Positions 1 through 7,022 of a stretch of 13,488 nt of DNA are shown here, piece after piece (the stretch's first letter is position 1; each line of letters starts with the position of its first letter). The stretch spans positions 1-13,488 of the forward strand of contig JAZQMK010000058.1 in assembly GCA_045543455.1 (NCBI GenBank), read 5' to 3'. Below the pieces are notes generated by a model. That model did not search any database and was not told where the DNA came from. It saw only the letters and a list, made by a program, of their open reading frames with translations. Made by a program: the position numbers and the translations under genes. Origin of the DNA: SIG291 sp045543455 (GTDB lineage: Bacteria; Bacillota; Clostridia; Lachnospirales; Lachnospiraceae).

Positions 1-334
1 CGGCAAGAAAATCCGAACAGTTAAAAATTAGAAATGAGAAGGCAATAGCGAGGGAACCGGTCATACAGATTCCGGTAAATAGAAAACGGAGAGAAGCACA
101 ATGGTCTCCCTCTTTCGCAGCAACAAATCTGGAAATGGTTGTCTGAAATCCGGCACAGCATAAGGAGTAGGCAACGGCCATAACCGGAGCTGTGAGTTGA
201 AAGATTCCCATTCCTTCTTCTCCAAAAGTCTGTGATATGAAAATGCGGTAAAAAAATCCGATAAATCGGCATAAAAAACTTGTGCCGGTAAGGACGAGGG
301 TACCGTAAATTATAGATTGATGGGGGATTTTCAT
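1..334 (-). CDS. SpoVB/MurJ-like polysaccharide or lipid flippase, N-terminal part (cut by window edge)
   Basis: Reading the minus strand from ATG at 334-332 gives 111 open codons to the window edge, starting MKIPHQSIIYGTLVLTGTSF. The next segments read FLCRFIGFFYRIFISQTFGEEG, GIFQLTAPVMAVAYSLCCAGF and TTISRFVAAKEG. The pattern 'GT..L......R..GF.YRI......G.EG.G.FQL..P......L...G....ISR.VA' is typical of the N-terminus of stage V sporulation protein B and related MOP-superfamily flippases of Firmicutes, which move lipid-linked cell-wall or polysaccharide precursors across the membrane. Three or four hydrophobic segments are visible. A ribosome site (AGAGGA, a few bases before the ATG) supports the start. 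It is divergent from nifS. Its codons end in C much more often than those of its neighbours and its GC content is visibly higher. The family is fairly sure; the exact substrate and a true sporulation role are not. Confidence 0.75.
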   Translation of the reverse strand, partial: MKIPHQSIIYGTLVLTGTSFLCRFIGFFYRIFISQTFGEEGMGIFQLTAPVMAVAYSLCCAGFQTTISRFVAAKEGDHCASLRFLFTGICMTGSLAIAFSFLIFNCSDFLA

Positions 335-382
335 AAGTCCTCTTTTATGTTATGATTGATAAATATTATGCATTTAGTTTCG

Positions 383-411
383 TTGACAGAACGTATACCC
401 AGTGCTATATT
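383..411 (+). promoter_or_regulatory. Sigma-A type promoter of the nifS-nifU-mnmA-HD operon
   Basis: A perfect -35 TTGACA (383-388), a 17-base spacer and a -10 TATATT (406-411), with an extended -10 TG at 403-404. It lies about 40 bases upstream of the chosen nifS start. A 5-base inverted repeat, CGTAT (392-396) and ATACG (414-418), brackets the -10 and could be an operator. Confidence 0.75.
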
Positions 412-454
412 GAATACGAAGTAAAATGGTAGGAATTGAAAGAAGGTGTCATTT

Positions 455-1633
455 TTGAATAAATTGATTTATTTAGATAATGCGGCAACAACGCCGGTAA
501 AGCAGGAAGTTTTAGACGCTATGCTACCATATTTTACAGAAAAATTTGGTAATCCATCAAGTGTGTATAGCTTTTCGGCAGCTAACAAAGAGGTTGTTGA
601 AGCAAACAGACAGATTATTGCAGATTCTATTGGTGCTAAGGCTAATGAAATATATTTTACAGCCGGTGGTTCAGAGTCTGATAACTGGGCATTAAAGGCA
701 ACAGCAGAAGCTTACAAAGACAAGGGAAGACACATTATTACAACGAAGATTGAGCATCATGCTATACTTCATACCTGTGAATACCTTGAAAAGCAAGGTT
801 TTGAGATAACATATCTTAATGTTGACGAAAATGGTATGGTAATGCTTGATGAACTGTTAGCAAGCATAAGACCGGATACAATACTTATTTCAGTTATGTT
901 TGCTAATAATGAAATCGGAACAATTGAGCCAATTAAGGAGATTGGCATGATTGCAAAGGAACACGGCATTTTGTTCCATACAGATGCAGTTCAGGCATAT
1001 ACACAGGTTGAAATTGACGTAAATGCAATGAATATTGATATGCTAAGTGCCAGCGGACATAAGATTAACGGACCTAAGGGTATTGGATTTATGTATATAA
1101 GAAACGGACTTAAGTTGCGTTCATTTATTCATGGAGGAGCTCAGGAAAGAAAGAGACGTGCAGGTACTGAAAATGTGACAGGTATAGTTGGACTTGGCGC
1201 AGCCGTTAAACTTGCGATGTCTAATATGACTGAGAGAACAAAAAAAGAAATTATTTTAAGAGATTATCTTATTGAGAGAGTACTAAAAGAAATTCCATAT
1301 GCAAGGTTAAATGGCCATAGAGAAACGAGACTTCCTAACAATGCCAATTTCTGTTTTAGATTTATTGAAGGTGAATCCCTTTTAATAATGCTTGATATGA
1401 AGGGTATTTGTGCATCGAGTGGTTCGGCATGTACATCAGGTTCACTAGACCCATCCCATGTACTTTTGGCAATAGGTCTGCCACATGAGATTGCACATGG
1501 TTCATTAAGACTTACCTTAAGTGATGCCACAACTAAAGAAGATCTTGATTATGTTGTTGAAGCAATCAAGGAAATAGTTGATAAGTTAAGAAAAATGTCT
1601 CCATTATATGAAGACTTTGTAAAAGATAAATAA
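455..1633 (+). CDS. nifS: Cysteine desulfurase (NifS/IscS family)
   Basis: A PLP enzyme that takes sulfur from L-cysteine, yielding alanine and an enzyme-bound persulfide. I chose TTG at 455 (MNKLIYLDNAATTPV, 392 residues) because AAGGTG at 443-448 sits 6 bases before it. A GTG at 446 would add three residues but has only AGGA about 11 bases upstream. Visible motifs: LDNAATTP at the N-terminus, the PLP-stacking His in IEHHAILHT (about 101-102), the Schiff-base Lys in SASGHKINGPKG (about 203), and the persulfide Cys in SSGSACTSG (about 326) within the short-loop pattern of NifS/IscS (class I) enzymes. Length is normal. The nifU start is 17 bases downstream and mnmA follows, so it probably feeds both Fe-S assembly and tRNA thiolation, as YrvO does for MnmA in Bacillus. 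No iscR-type regulator gene is next to it in this window. Confidence 0.95.
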   Translation: MNKLIYLDNAATTPVKQEVLDAMLPYFTEKFGNPSSVYSFSAANKEVVEANRQIIADSIGAKANEIYFTAGGSESDNWALKATAEAYKDKGRHIITTKIEHHAILHTCEYLEKQGFEITYLNVDENGMVMLDELLASIRPDTILISVMFANNEIGTIEPIKEIGMIAKEHGILFHTDAVQAYTQVEIDVNAMNIDMLSASGHKINGPKGIGFMYIRNGLKLRSFIHGGAQERKRRAGTENVTGIVGLGAAVKLAMSNMTERTKKEIILRDYLIERVLKEIPYARLNGHRETRLPNNANFCFRFIEGESLLIMLDMKGICASSGSACTSGSLDPSHVLLAIGLPHEIAHGSLRLTLSDATTKEDLDYVVEAIKEIVDKLRKMSPLYEDFVKDK

Positions 1634-1650
1634 AATCGGAGGATACGAAA

Positions 1651-2088
1651 ATGTATAGTGAAAAAGTAATGGATCATTTCCAAAACCCAAGAAATGTTGG
1701 AGAAATAGAAAATGCCAGTGGCGTTGGTACTGTAGGAAACGCAAAATGTGGCGATATTATGAGAATTTATCTTGATATAGATGAAAATCAGATAATTAGA
1801 GATTGTAAATTTAAAACCTTTGGATGTGGTGCAGCAGTTGCTACAAGCAGTATGGCAACAGAACTTGTTATGGGATTATCTGTAAATGAGGCTTTAAAGG
1901 TTACTAATAAAGCAGTAATGGAAGCTTTAGACGGGTTGCCACCTGTAAAGGTACACTGCTCACTTTTAGCTGAAGAAGCAATTCATGCAGCGCTTTGGGA
2001 TTATGCTCAAAAAAATGGTATTACAATTGATGGTTTAGAAAAACCAAAGTCAGATATTCACGAAGACGAAGAGGATGAAGAGTATTAA
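1651..2088 (+). CDS. nifU: Fe-S cluster assembly scaffold, NifU/IscU N-terminal type
   Basis: A 145-residue single-domain scaffold on which [2Fe-2S] clusters are built from NifS-derived sulfur before transfer to apoproteins. The start MYSEKVMDHFQNPRNVG is the family hallmark. The three cluster-ligand cysteines are C33 (NAKCGD, with the conserved Asp35), C59 (FGCGAA) and C103 (VHCSLLAEEAI, preceded by His102). There is no C-terminal Nfu domain, so this is the short IscU-like form. A GGAGG at 1638-1642 lies 8 bases before the ATG. The protein ends in a very acidic tail (HEDEEDEEY), whose purine-rich codons appear to double as the ribosome site of mnmA. The stop TAA overlaps the mnmA ATG by one base, which implies translational coupling. 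Confidence 0.95.
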   Translation: MYSEKVMDHFQNPRNVGEIENASGVGTVGNAKCGDIMRIYLDIDENQIIRDCKFKTFGCGAAVATSSMATELVMGLSVNEALKVTNKAVMEALDGLPPVKVHCSLLAEEAIHAALWDYAQKNGITIDGLEKPKSDIHEDEEDEEY

Positions 2089-3131
2089 TGAAAAAGGTTG
2101 TTGTAGGTTTAAGTGGTGGCGTTGATTCGTCAGTTGCAGCATATTTATTAAAAAAACAAGGGTATGAGGTTGTAGGTGTTACTATGCAGGTTTGGCAGAA
2201 TGAAGATGCCTCTAATAGTAATGCAATTGTTGATGCTTCAAATGTTGCAAAGGCATTAGGTATACAGCATAAAGTAGTAGATTTTCGTAAAGAGTTTAAG
2301 GAAAAGGTTATTGAATATTTTGTGGAAGAATACAAAAATGCAAGAACTCCAAATCCTTGTATTGTCTGCAATAGATTTATCAAATGGGAAGCACTGCTTA
2401 AGTATGCTGATGAAATAGGTGCAGATTATATTGCAACAGGTCATTATGCCAAGATAGAAAAGCTGTCCACTGGAAGATATTCCTTAAAACAGTCAAAAAC
2501 TAACCCTAAGGACCAGACCTATGCACTTTATAGGCTTACTCAGGAACAACTAAAAAGAACAATAATGCCACTTTCTGATTATACAAAGGACGAAATAAGA
2601 CGAATTGCCCTAGAAGCCGGAATTCCCGTTGCTAATAAGGCTGACAGTCAGGAGATATGTTTTGTCCCTGATGATGATTACGCAAAATATATTGAAGAAT
2701 ATATTGGAAAAGCTTTTGAAAAAGGCAATTTCGTCGATGTTAATGGTAAGGTATTAGGAAAACACAATGGAATAATTCATTATACCATAGGTCAGAGAAA
2801 GGGACTTAACCTTCCTATGGGAAAACCTGTATTTGTCACTGATTTAAAGATTGATACTAATGAGGTTGTTATTGGAGATAATGAAGATGTATTTTCAGAT
2901 ACTCTTTATGCCAAGGATATAAACTATATGGCCATAGAAAGCATCCATGAACCTATAAGAGCCACTGCAAAAATCAGATATAGTCACAAGCCTGTAGCCT
3001 GTACAATTACAAAGGAAGACGAAGATATATTAAAGGTAGTTTTTGATGAACCAGTAAGAGCTATTACTAAAGGCCAGGCGGTAGTAATGTATGATGAAGA
3101 TTATGTGCTTTTAGGAGGAACTATAGCATGA
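2088..3131 (+). CDS. mnmA: tRNA-specific 2-thiouridylase MnmA
   Basis: Adds sulfur to C2 of the wobble uridine (U34) of tRNA-Lys, -Glu and -Gln, using ATP to adenylate the base and a persulfide relayed from a cysteine desulfurase. The 347 residues are normal length. The ATP PP-loop is SGGVDSS (9-15); the nucleophilic Cys is C94 in NPCIVCNRFIKW; the partner catalytic Cys is C191 in DSQEICFVPD; ATGHYA (117-122) and HYTIGQRKGLNLP are further family signatures, followed by the C-terminal beta-barrel. There is an extra Cys at 91, common in Firmicutes homologues. It overlaps nifU by one base (TAATG), with GAGGATGAAG inside the nifU tail as the likely ribosome site. It overlaps the HD gene by four bases (ATGA). 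Being next to nifS fits a direct desulfurase-to-MnmA relay without Tus proteins. Confidence 0.96.
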   Translation: MKKVVVGLSGGVDSSVAAYLLKKQGYEVVGVTMQVWQNEDASNSNAIVDASNVAKALGIQHKVVDFRKEFKEKVIEYFVEEYKNARTPNPCIVCNRFIKWEALLKYADEIGADYIATGHYAKIEKLSTGRYSLKQSKTNPKDQTYALYRLTQEQLKRTIMPLSDYTKDEIRRIALEAGIPVANKADSQEICFVPDDDYAKYIEEYIGKAFEKGNFVDVNGKVLGKHNGIIHYTIGQRKGLNLPMGKPVFVTDLKIDTNEVVIGDNEDVFSDTLYAKDINYMAIESIHEPIRATAKIRYSHKPVACTITKEDEDILKVVFDEPVRAITKGQAVVMYDEDYVLLGGTIA

Positions 3132-3721
3132 GTTATGAAAGATTTAAGCAACAAATGCAATTTATCCTTGAAGTAGACAAGCTTAAAGAAATATACCGTC
3201 AGACCTATATTTCAAACGGTAAACGCAAGGAAAATGATACAGAACATTCGTGGCATCTTGCTTTAATGGCTATGCTTTTAGCGGAGCATATGGAGGAAAA
3301 GCCGGACATTTTGCGTACAATATCAATGGTTATTATTCATGATATTGTTGAAATTGATGCAGGAGATACCTACGCCTATGATGTAAAAGCAAATGAAAGC
3401 AAAAGAGCAAGAGAGGAAGCGGCGGCAGACAGAATTTTTAACCTTTTACCTAAGGATCAGGCTGTATATATGAGAGAGCTTTGGGAAGAATTTGAAGCAA
3501 AAGAAACAGCTGAAGCAAAATATGCCAATGCATTAGATAAAATGCAGCCACTTATGTTAAATGATGCCACTAATGGTAAGGCATGGTTAGAGCATGATGT
3601 TTGTAAAAGTCAGATTTTAAAGCGAAATAAAAGCATCGAAGAAGCTTCTGCCAATATATGGAAATATATAACAGAAACCATCGATGCAAATGTTGATAAA
3701 AATAATATAAGAGATTGTTAA
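3128..3721 (+). CDS. HD-domain hydrolase, 5'-deoxynucleotidase (YfbR/HDDC2)-like
   Basis: A 197-residue metal-dependent phosphohydrolase of the COG1896 HD type. Conserved residues in order: His40 (NDTEHSWHLAL), the His71-Asp72 pair with Glu75 (IIHDIVEIDAGD) and Asp137 (NALDKMQP). Characterised relatives (E. coli YfbR, eukaryotic HDDC2) dephosphorylate deoxynucleoside 5'-monophosphates; activity here is inferred from family only. No transmembrane segment or extra domain is visible. The start is supported by AGGAGG at 3113-3118, 9 bases before the ATG, and the gene overlaps mnmA through ATGA, so it is the fourth and last gene of the operon. Its stop shares the palindrome TTAA (3718-3721) with the stop of the opposite-strand PHP gene. 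Why a nucleotidase is coupled to a sulfur and tRNA-modification operon is not clear. Confidence 0.85.
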   Translation: MSYERFKQQMQFILEVDKLKEIYRQTYISNGKRKENDTEHSWHLALMAMLLAEHMEEKPDILRTISMVIIHDIVEIDAGDTYAYDVKANESKRAREEAAADRIFNLLPKDQAVYMRELWEEFEAKETAEAKYANALDKMQPLMLNDATNGKAWLEHDVCKSQILKRNKSIEEASANIWKYITETIDANVDKNNIRDC

Positions 3722-4527
3722 TCAATTTTTATAAATGTCGGTTTACGTTCAGAGAAAGTAGTATAGTATCTGAAACCGGCATTTTTTAATATGTCCGGAA
3801 CTTTATTAAAATCATAAGCTATATGCTCAGGCTTGTGGGCATCTGAACCAATTGTGATGATTTCGCCCCCTAATTCATTGTAAAGCTTTATAATACATTC
3901 TCTTGGATTAGGGTGGTTAAGACCATATTTAAAGCCGGCTGTATTGATTTCAATGCCTTTACCCTTTTCTATTAACAATTTTAAAATAGTGCGTATGTAA
4001 TCGTAATAATCTGTAGGATTATATACGAAAGAAGTATCAGGAACATATCGGATAATATAATCAATGTGTCCATATACGTCGAAATTATCGAAGTTTTTAA
4101 TGCTTTCTATAATTTCTTCAAAGTATTGACATATGGAAGCTTTTATATCTTTATTTTCCCAGTATTCTTTATAATATGGGTCCATACCTGATACAAGGTG
4201 AGAAGATCCGATTATAAAGTCAAATGGATATTGTGCGGCAATATGTGCATTTTCCATACCTAAATGTGGTTGCATGCCCAGTTCTATACCTATGTTGAGT
4301 TTGATTTTGTTCTGGTATATATTTTTTAAATTAGGTAAAACTTCAAAATAAGAAGAGAAATCTGTTAAAAAGTCTATTCCTTCCTCTGTGGCAGGATAGT
4401 ATAGGTCGTGATGGTCAGTGATACAAATGGTTGGAATACCTTTTTGTATGGCTGCTTCAATCATAGATTCAGGTGTTGCCTTTGAATCGGAAGAAAAACT
4501 TGTATGAATGTGATAATCACAGAGCAT
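3718..4527 (-). CDS. PHP-domain phosphoesterase, histidinol-phosphatase (HisJ) family
   Basis: A 269-residue protein of the HisJ type, which removes phosphate from L-histidinol phosphate in histidine synthesis using a multi-metal PHP active site. Metal ligands appear in the standard order: HIH at 6-8, Asp14, DHHD around 38-41, Glu82 (GIELG), His110 (IGSSHLVSG), His154 (YGHIDY), and Asp229 with His231 (IGSDAHKPEH). Length matches the family. The start has AAGGGGA about 6 bases upstream on the minus strand. No other histidine gene is present, so the substrate could be another phosphate ester; PHP paralogues are common in Clostridia. It is divergent from gap and convergent with the HD gene, the two stop codons sharing TTAA. 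Confidence 0.85.
   Translation of the reverse strand: MLCDYHIHTSFSSDSKATPESMIEAAIQKGIPTICITDHHDLYYPATEEGIDFLTDFSSYFEVLPNLKNIYQNKIKLNIGIELGMQPHLGMENAHIAAQYPFDFIIGSSHLVSGMDPYYKEYWENKDIKASICQYFEEIIESIKNFDNFDVYGHIDYIIRYVPDTSFVYNPTDYYDYIRTILKLLIEKGKGIEINTAGFKYGLNHPNPRECIIKLYNELGGEIITIGSDAHKPEHIAYDFNKVPDILKNAGFRYYTTFSERKPTFIKID
3735..3787 (+). terminator. Intrinsic terminator of the nifS operon, inside the 3' end of the convergent PHP gene
   Basis: An outer stem of 8 pairs (3735-3742 with 3775-3782, one G-U), a 5-base bulge at 3743-3747, and an inner perfect 6-base stem TTCAGA (3748-3753) with TCTGAA (3769-3774). A run of six T follows at 3782-3787. It starts 13 bases after the HD stop, the expected place for an operon terminator, yet it lies wholly within the PHP coding sequence on the other strand. 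Read on the minus strand, the hairpin is followed only by TTTAT, so minus-strand termination is less likely. Confidence 0.7.
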
Positions 4528-4564
4528 AAAATGTCCCCTTTCTGATTAAATTTTAACAAATACT

Positions 4565-4593
4565 ATTATAGAGCAAAAAAATATTTCATTTAA
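4565..4593 (-). promoter_or_regulatory. Possible promoter of the PHP gene
   Basis: On the minus strand a perfect TATAAT (4570-4565) lies about 38 bases before the PHP start, with a weak -35 TTAAAT (4593-4588) at 17 bases. The -10 is convincing and the -35 poor. Its -35 is immediately next to the gap promoter, so the two divergent promoters may interfere with each other. Confidence 0.5.
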
Positions 4594-4596
4594 GAC

Positions 4597-4625
4597 TTGA
4601 AATTTTTGATTATATTGATTACAAT
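4597..4625 (+). promoter_or_regulatory. Promoter of the gap-pgk-tpiA operon
   Basis: -35 TTGAAA (4597-4602), 17-base spacer and -10 TACAAT (4620-4625). A second weaker candidate, TTGATT (4606-4611) and TATGAT (4630-4635) with an 18-base spacer, overlaps it. The expected leader is about 50 bases and ends in AGGAGG (4668-4673). I see no cggR gene and no clear CcpA site here. Confidence 0.6.
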
Positions 4626-4681
4626 ATACTATGATTAATTTTAATTATATATTTTATATTCACTATTAGGAGGAATTTTAA

Positions 4682-5710
4682 ATGTCAGTAAAAGTAGCAA
4701 TTAACGGTTTTGGCCGTATCGGTCGTCTTGCATTCAGACAGATGTTTGGCGCAGAAGGTTACGAAGTAGTAGCAATTAACGATTTAACAAGCCCAACTAT
4801 GTTAGCACATCTTTTAAAGTATGATACATCTCAGGGCAGATATGTTGACTTTGGTTGTGAAGGTGATGTAACTGCAGATGATGAAGCAGGTACAATCACA
4901 GTTAAAGGTCAAACAATTAGAATTTACAAAGAGTCAGACGCAAACAATTGTCCATGGGGCGAATTAGGTGTTGACGTTGTATTAGAATGTACAGGTTTCT
5001 ACACATCTAAGGCTAAGTCTATGGCACACATTAATGCAGGTGCTCGTAAGGTTGTTATCTCAGCTCCAGCTGGTAACGACTTAAAGACTATCGTTTACAA
5101 TGTAAACCACGAAACATTAACAGCAGAAGATCAGATTATCTCAGCTGCTTCATGTACAACAAACTGTTTAGCACCAATGGCTAAGGCACTTAATGATTTA
5201 GCTTCAATTGAATCAGGTATTATGTGTACAATCCATGCTTACACAGGTGATCAGATGATCTTAGACGGTCCACAGAGAAAGGGTGACTTAAGAAGATCAA
5301 GAGCTGGTGCTTGCAATATCGTTCCTAACTCAACAGGTGCTGCTAAGGCAATCGGTTTAGTTATTCCAGAACTTAACGGTAAGTTAATCGGAGCTGCTCA
5401 GAGAGTTCCAACTCCAACAGGTTCATCAACATTATTATTCGCTGTTGTTAACAAGGAAGTAACAGTTGATGAAATCAACGCAGCTATGAAGGCTCAGGCT
5501 ACAGAATCATTTGGTTACAACGAAGACGAAATCGTATCTTCAGACGTAATCGGTATGAGATATGGTTCATTATTTGATGCTACACAGACTATGGTATCAA
5601 AGTTACCAGATGGTAAGTCACAGGTAGAAGTAGTTTCTTGGTATGATAACGAGAACTCTTACACAAGCCAGATGGTAAGAACAATTAAGTATTTTTCTGA
5701 ATTAGGCTAA
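4682..5710 (+). CDS. gap: Glyceraldehyde-3-phosphate dehydrogenase, NAD-dependent, type I
   Basis: Oxidises glyceraldehyde-3-phosphate to 1,3-bisphosphoglycerate with NAD+ and phosphate in cytosolic glycolysis. 342 residues. Rossmann start VAINGFGRIGRLAFRQ; Asp34 in INDLT marks NAD rather than NADP preference. The catalytic Cys158 is in SAASCTTNCLAP, with its partner His185 in TIHAYTGDQ. Phosphate-site patterns RAGACNIVPNSTGAAKAIG and QRVPTPTGSS follow, and the C-terminus WYDNENSYTSQMVRTIKY is typical. AGGAGG sits 8 bases before the ATG. Codon use is that of a very highly expressed gene: on reading it I find no ATA codon and mostly AAG for lysine. It is the first gene of the operon; pgk starts 81 bases after its stop, beyond a stable hairpin. 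Confidence 0.97.
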   Translation: MSVKVAINGFGRIGRLAFRQMFGAEGYEVVAINDLTSPTMLAHLLKYDTSQGRYVDFGCEGDVTADDEAGTITVKGQTIRIYKESDANNCPWGELGVDVVLECTGFYTSKAKSMAHINAGARKVVISAPAGNDLKTIVYNVNHETLTAEDQIISAASCTTNCLAPMAKALNDLASIESGIMCTIHAYTGDQMILDGPQRKGDLRRSRAGACNIVPNSTGAAKAIGLVIPELNGKLIGAAQRVPTPTGSSTLLFAVVNKEVTVDEINAAMKAQATESFGYNEDEIVSSDVIGMRYGSLFDATQTMVSKLPDGKSQVEVVSWYDNENSYTSQMVRTIKYFSELG

Positions 5711-5733
5711 TTATTCAGTTGATAACTATTTTA

Positions 5734-5768
5734 TAGGATCCGGATAAGGTTTCTAAGTCCGGGTCCTA
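5734..5768 (+). other. Stable intergenic hairpin between gap and pgk
   Basis: TAGGATCCGGA (5734-5744) pairs with TCCGGGTCCTA (5758-5768) over 11 positions with one G-U, closing a 13-base loop. No T-run follows, so it is unlikely to be a simple terminator. It sits 23 bases after the gap stop and 23 bases before the pgk start. It could protect the gap message or mark an RNA processing site that makes gap mRNA more abundant than pgk mRNA; this role is inferred. Confidence 0.65.
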
Positions 5769-5791
5769 CAATTCTATAAAGGAGACATTAT

Positions 5792-6985
5792 ATGCTTAAT
5801 AAAAAATCAGTAGATGATATTAATGTAAAAGGAAAAAGAGTATTAGTAAGATGTGACTTTAATGTACCTATTCAAGATGGTGCTATTACAGATGAAAACA
5901 GATTAGTTGCAGCTTTACCTACTCTCAAGAAGTTAATTAATGATGGAGGAAAGGTTATTCTTTGCTCACACTTAGGTAAGCCAAAGGCACCAAGTGCAGA
6001 GTTTTCTTTAGCACCAGTTGCTAAGAGACTTTCAGAATTATTAGGACAGGAAGTTAAGTTCGCAGCAGATGACGAGGTTGTTGGTGCTAATGCAAGAGCA
6101 GCAGTTGAAGCTATGCAGGAAGGCGAAGTAATCTTATTAGAAAACACAAGATTCAGACCAGAAGAAACTAAGAATGGCGAAGCATTTAGCAAGGATTTAG
6201 CATCTATTTGTGATATTTTTGTTAATGATGCATTTGGTACAGCACACAGAGCTCACTGCTCAAATGTTGGTGTAACTCAATTCGTTGATACTGCTGTAGT
6301 TGGTTACTTAATGCAGAAAGAAATCGACTTTTTAGGTAATGCAGTTAACAATCCAGAGAGACCATTTGTAGCTATTTTAGGTGGTTCAAAGGTTTCTTCA
6401 AAGATTCCTGTAATCAATAACTTACTTGATAAGGTTGATACATTAATTATCGGTGGCGGTATGGCTTATACATTTATGGCTGCTCACGGATATACAGTTG
6501 GTAATTCACTTTTAGAAGAGGATTACAAGCAATATGCACTTGATATGGAAGCTAAGGCTAAGGAAAAGGGTGTTAAGTTACTTACTCCTGTAGATAACAT
6601 CGCTGCAGATGATTTCTCAAATGATGCAAACAGAAAGGTTTGCAACCTTGGTGAAATCGCAGACGGTTGGGAAGGCCTTGATATCGGACCTAAGACATGT
6701 GAAATGTTTACAGAAGCTTTAAAGGGAGCAAAGACAGTTGTTTGGAACGGACCTATGGGATGCTTCGAAATGCCTAACTTTGCAAACGGTACACTTGTTG
6801 TAGCTAAAGCTTTAGCAGAATTAGAAGATGCTACTACTGTAATCGGTGGTGGTGATTCAGCAGCTGCTGTTAACATTTTAGGTTATGGCGATAAGATGAC
6901 ACATATCTCTACAGGTGGTGGTGCATCATTAGAATTCTTAGAAGGAAAAGAACTTCCTGGTGTAGTTGCCGCTAATGATAAATAA
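5792..6985 (+). CDS. pgk: Phosphoglycerate kinase
   Basis: Transfers phosphate from 1,3-bisphosphoglycerate to ADP, the first ATP-yielding step of glycolysis. The 397 residues are full length with both lobes. The N-terminal substrate-binding lobe shows VLVRCDFNVP (17-26), Arg37 in DENRLVAALPT, SHLGKPK (59-65; many homologues have Arg at the fifth place), ENTRFRPEE and GTAHRAHCSN. The C-terminal nucleotide lobe shows AILGGSKVSSKI, the GPMGCFE segment and the GGGDSAAA glycine-rich loop, ending STGGGASLEFLEGKELPGV. AAAGGAG at 5778-5784 lies 7 bases before the ATG. Codon use is highly biased like gap, with no ATA codon seen. There is no terminator between it and tpiA, only a small 7-base-pair hairpin without a T-run. 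Confidence 0.97.
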   Translation: MLNKKSVDDINVKGKRVLVRCDFNVPIQDGAITDENRLVAALPTLKKLINDGGKVILCSHLGKPKAPSAEFSLAPVAKRLSELLGQEVKFAADDEVVGANARAAVEAMQEGEVILLENTRFRPEETKNGEAFSKDLASICDIFVNDAFGTAHRAHCSNVGVTQFVDTAVVGYLMQKEIDFLGNAVNNPERPFVAILGGSKVSSKIPVINNLLDKVDTLIIGGGMAYTFMAAHGYTVGNSLLEEDYKQYALDMEAKAKEKGVKLLTPVDNIAADDFSNDANRKVCNLGEIADGWEGLDIGPKTCEMFTEALKGAKTVVWNGPMGCFEMPNFANGTLVVAKALAELEDATTVIGGGDSAAAVNILGYGDKMTHISTGGGASLEFLEGKELPGVVAANDK

Positions 6986-7022
6986 GAGTCATTTTTGACT
7001 TTAATGTAGGGAGGTAATTAAC

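Noticed and set aside
21..272. 83-codon minus-strand open frame near the left edge
   Set aside because: It is out of frame with the SpoVB-like reading (334 to the edge), which has a ribosome site, hydrophobic segments and family motifs. The short frame gives a low-complexity His/Arg/Cys-rich product.
446..448. GTG at 446 as the nifS start
   Set aside because: It would lie inside the best ribosome site (AAGGTG) and has only a distant AGGA upstream. TTG at 455 gives ideal spacing and a family-like N-terminus. It is not fully excluded.
2021..2383. 120-codon minus-strand frame across the nifU-mnmA junction
   Set aside because: Antisense shadow of two clear genes, with no ribosome site and no recognisable motif.
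5872..6876. Long minus-strand frames opposite pgk (and 9200-9670 opposite gpmI)
   Set aside because: They result from the strong codon bias of highly expressed genes, which leaves few stops on the opposite strand. The products are Ser/Ala/Leu-rich with no motifs.
6985..7002. Hairpin between pgk and tpiA as a terminator
   Set aside because: Only 7 pairs with a G-U and a 4-base AT loop, and no T-run follows. Read-through into tpiA is expected.
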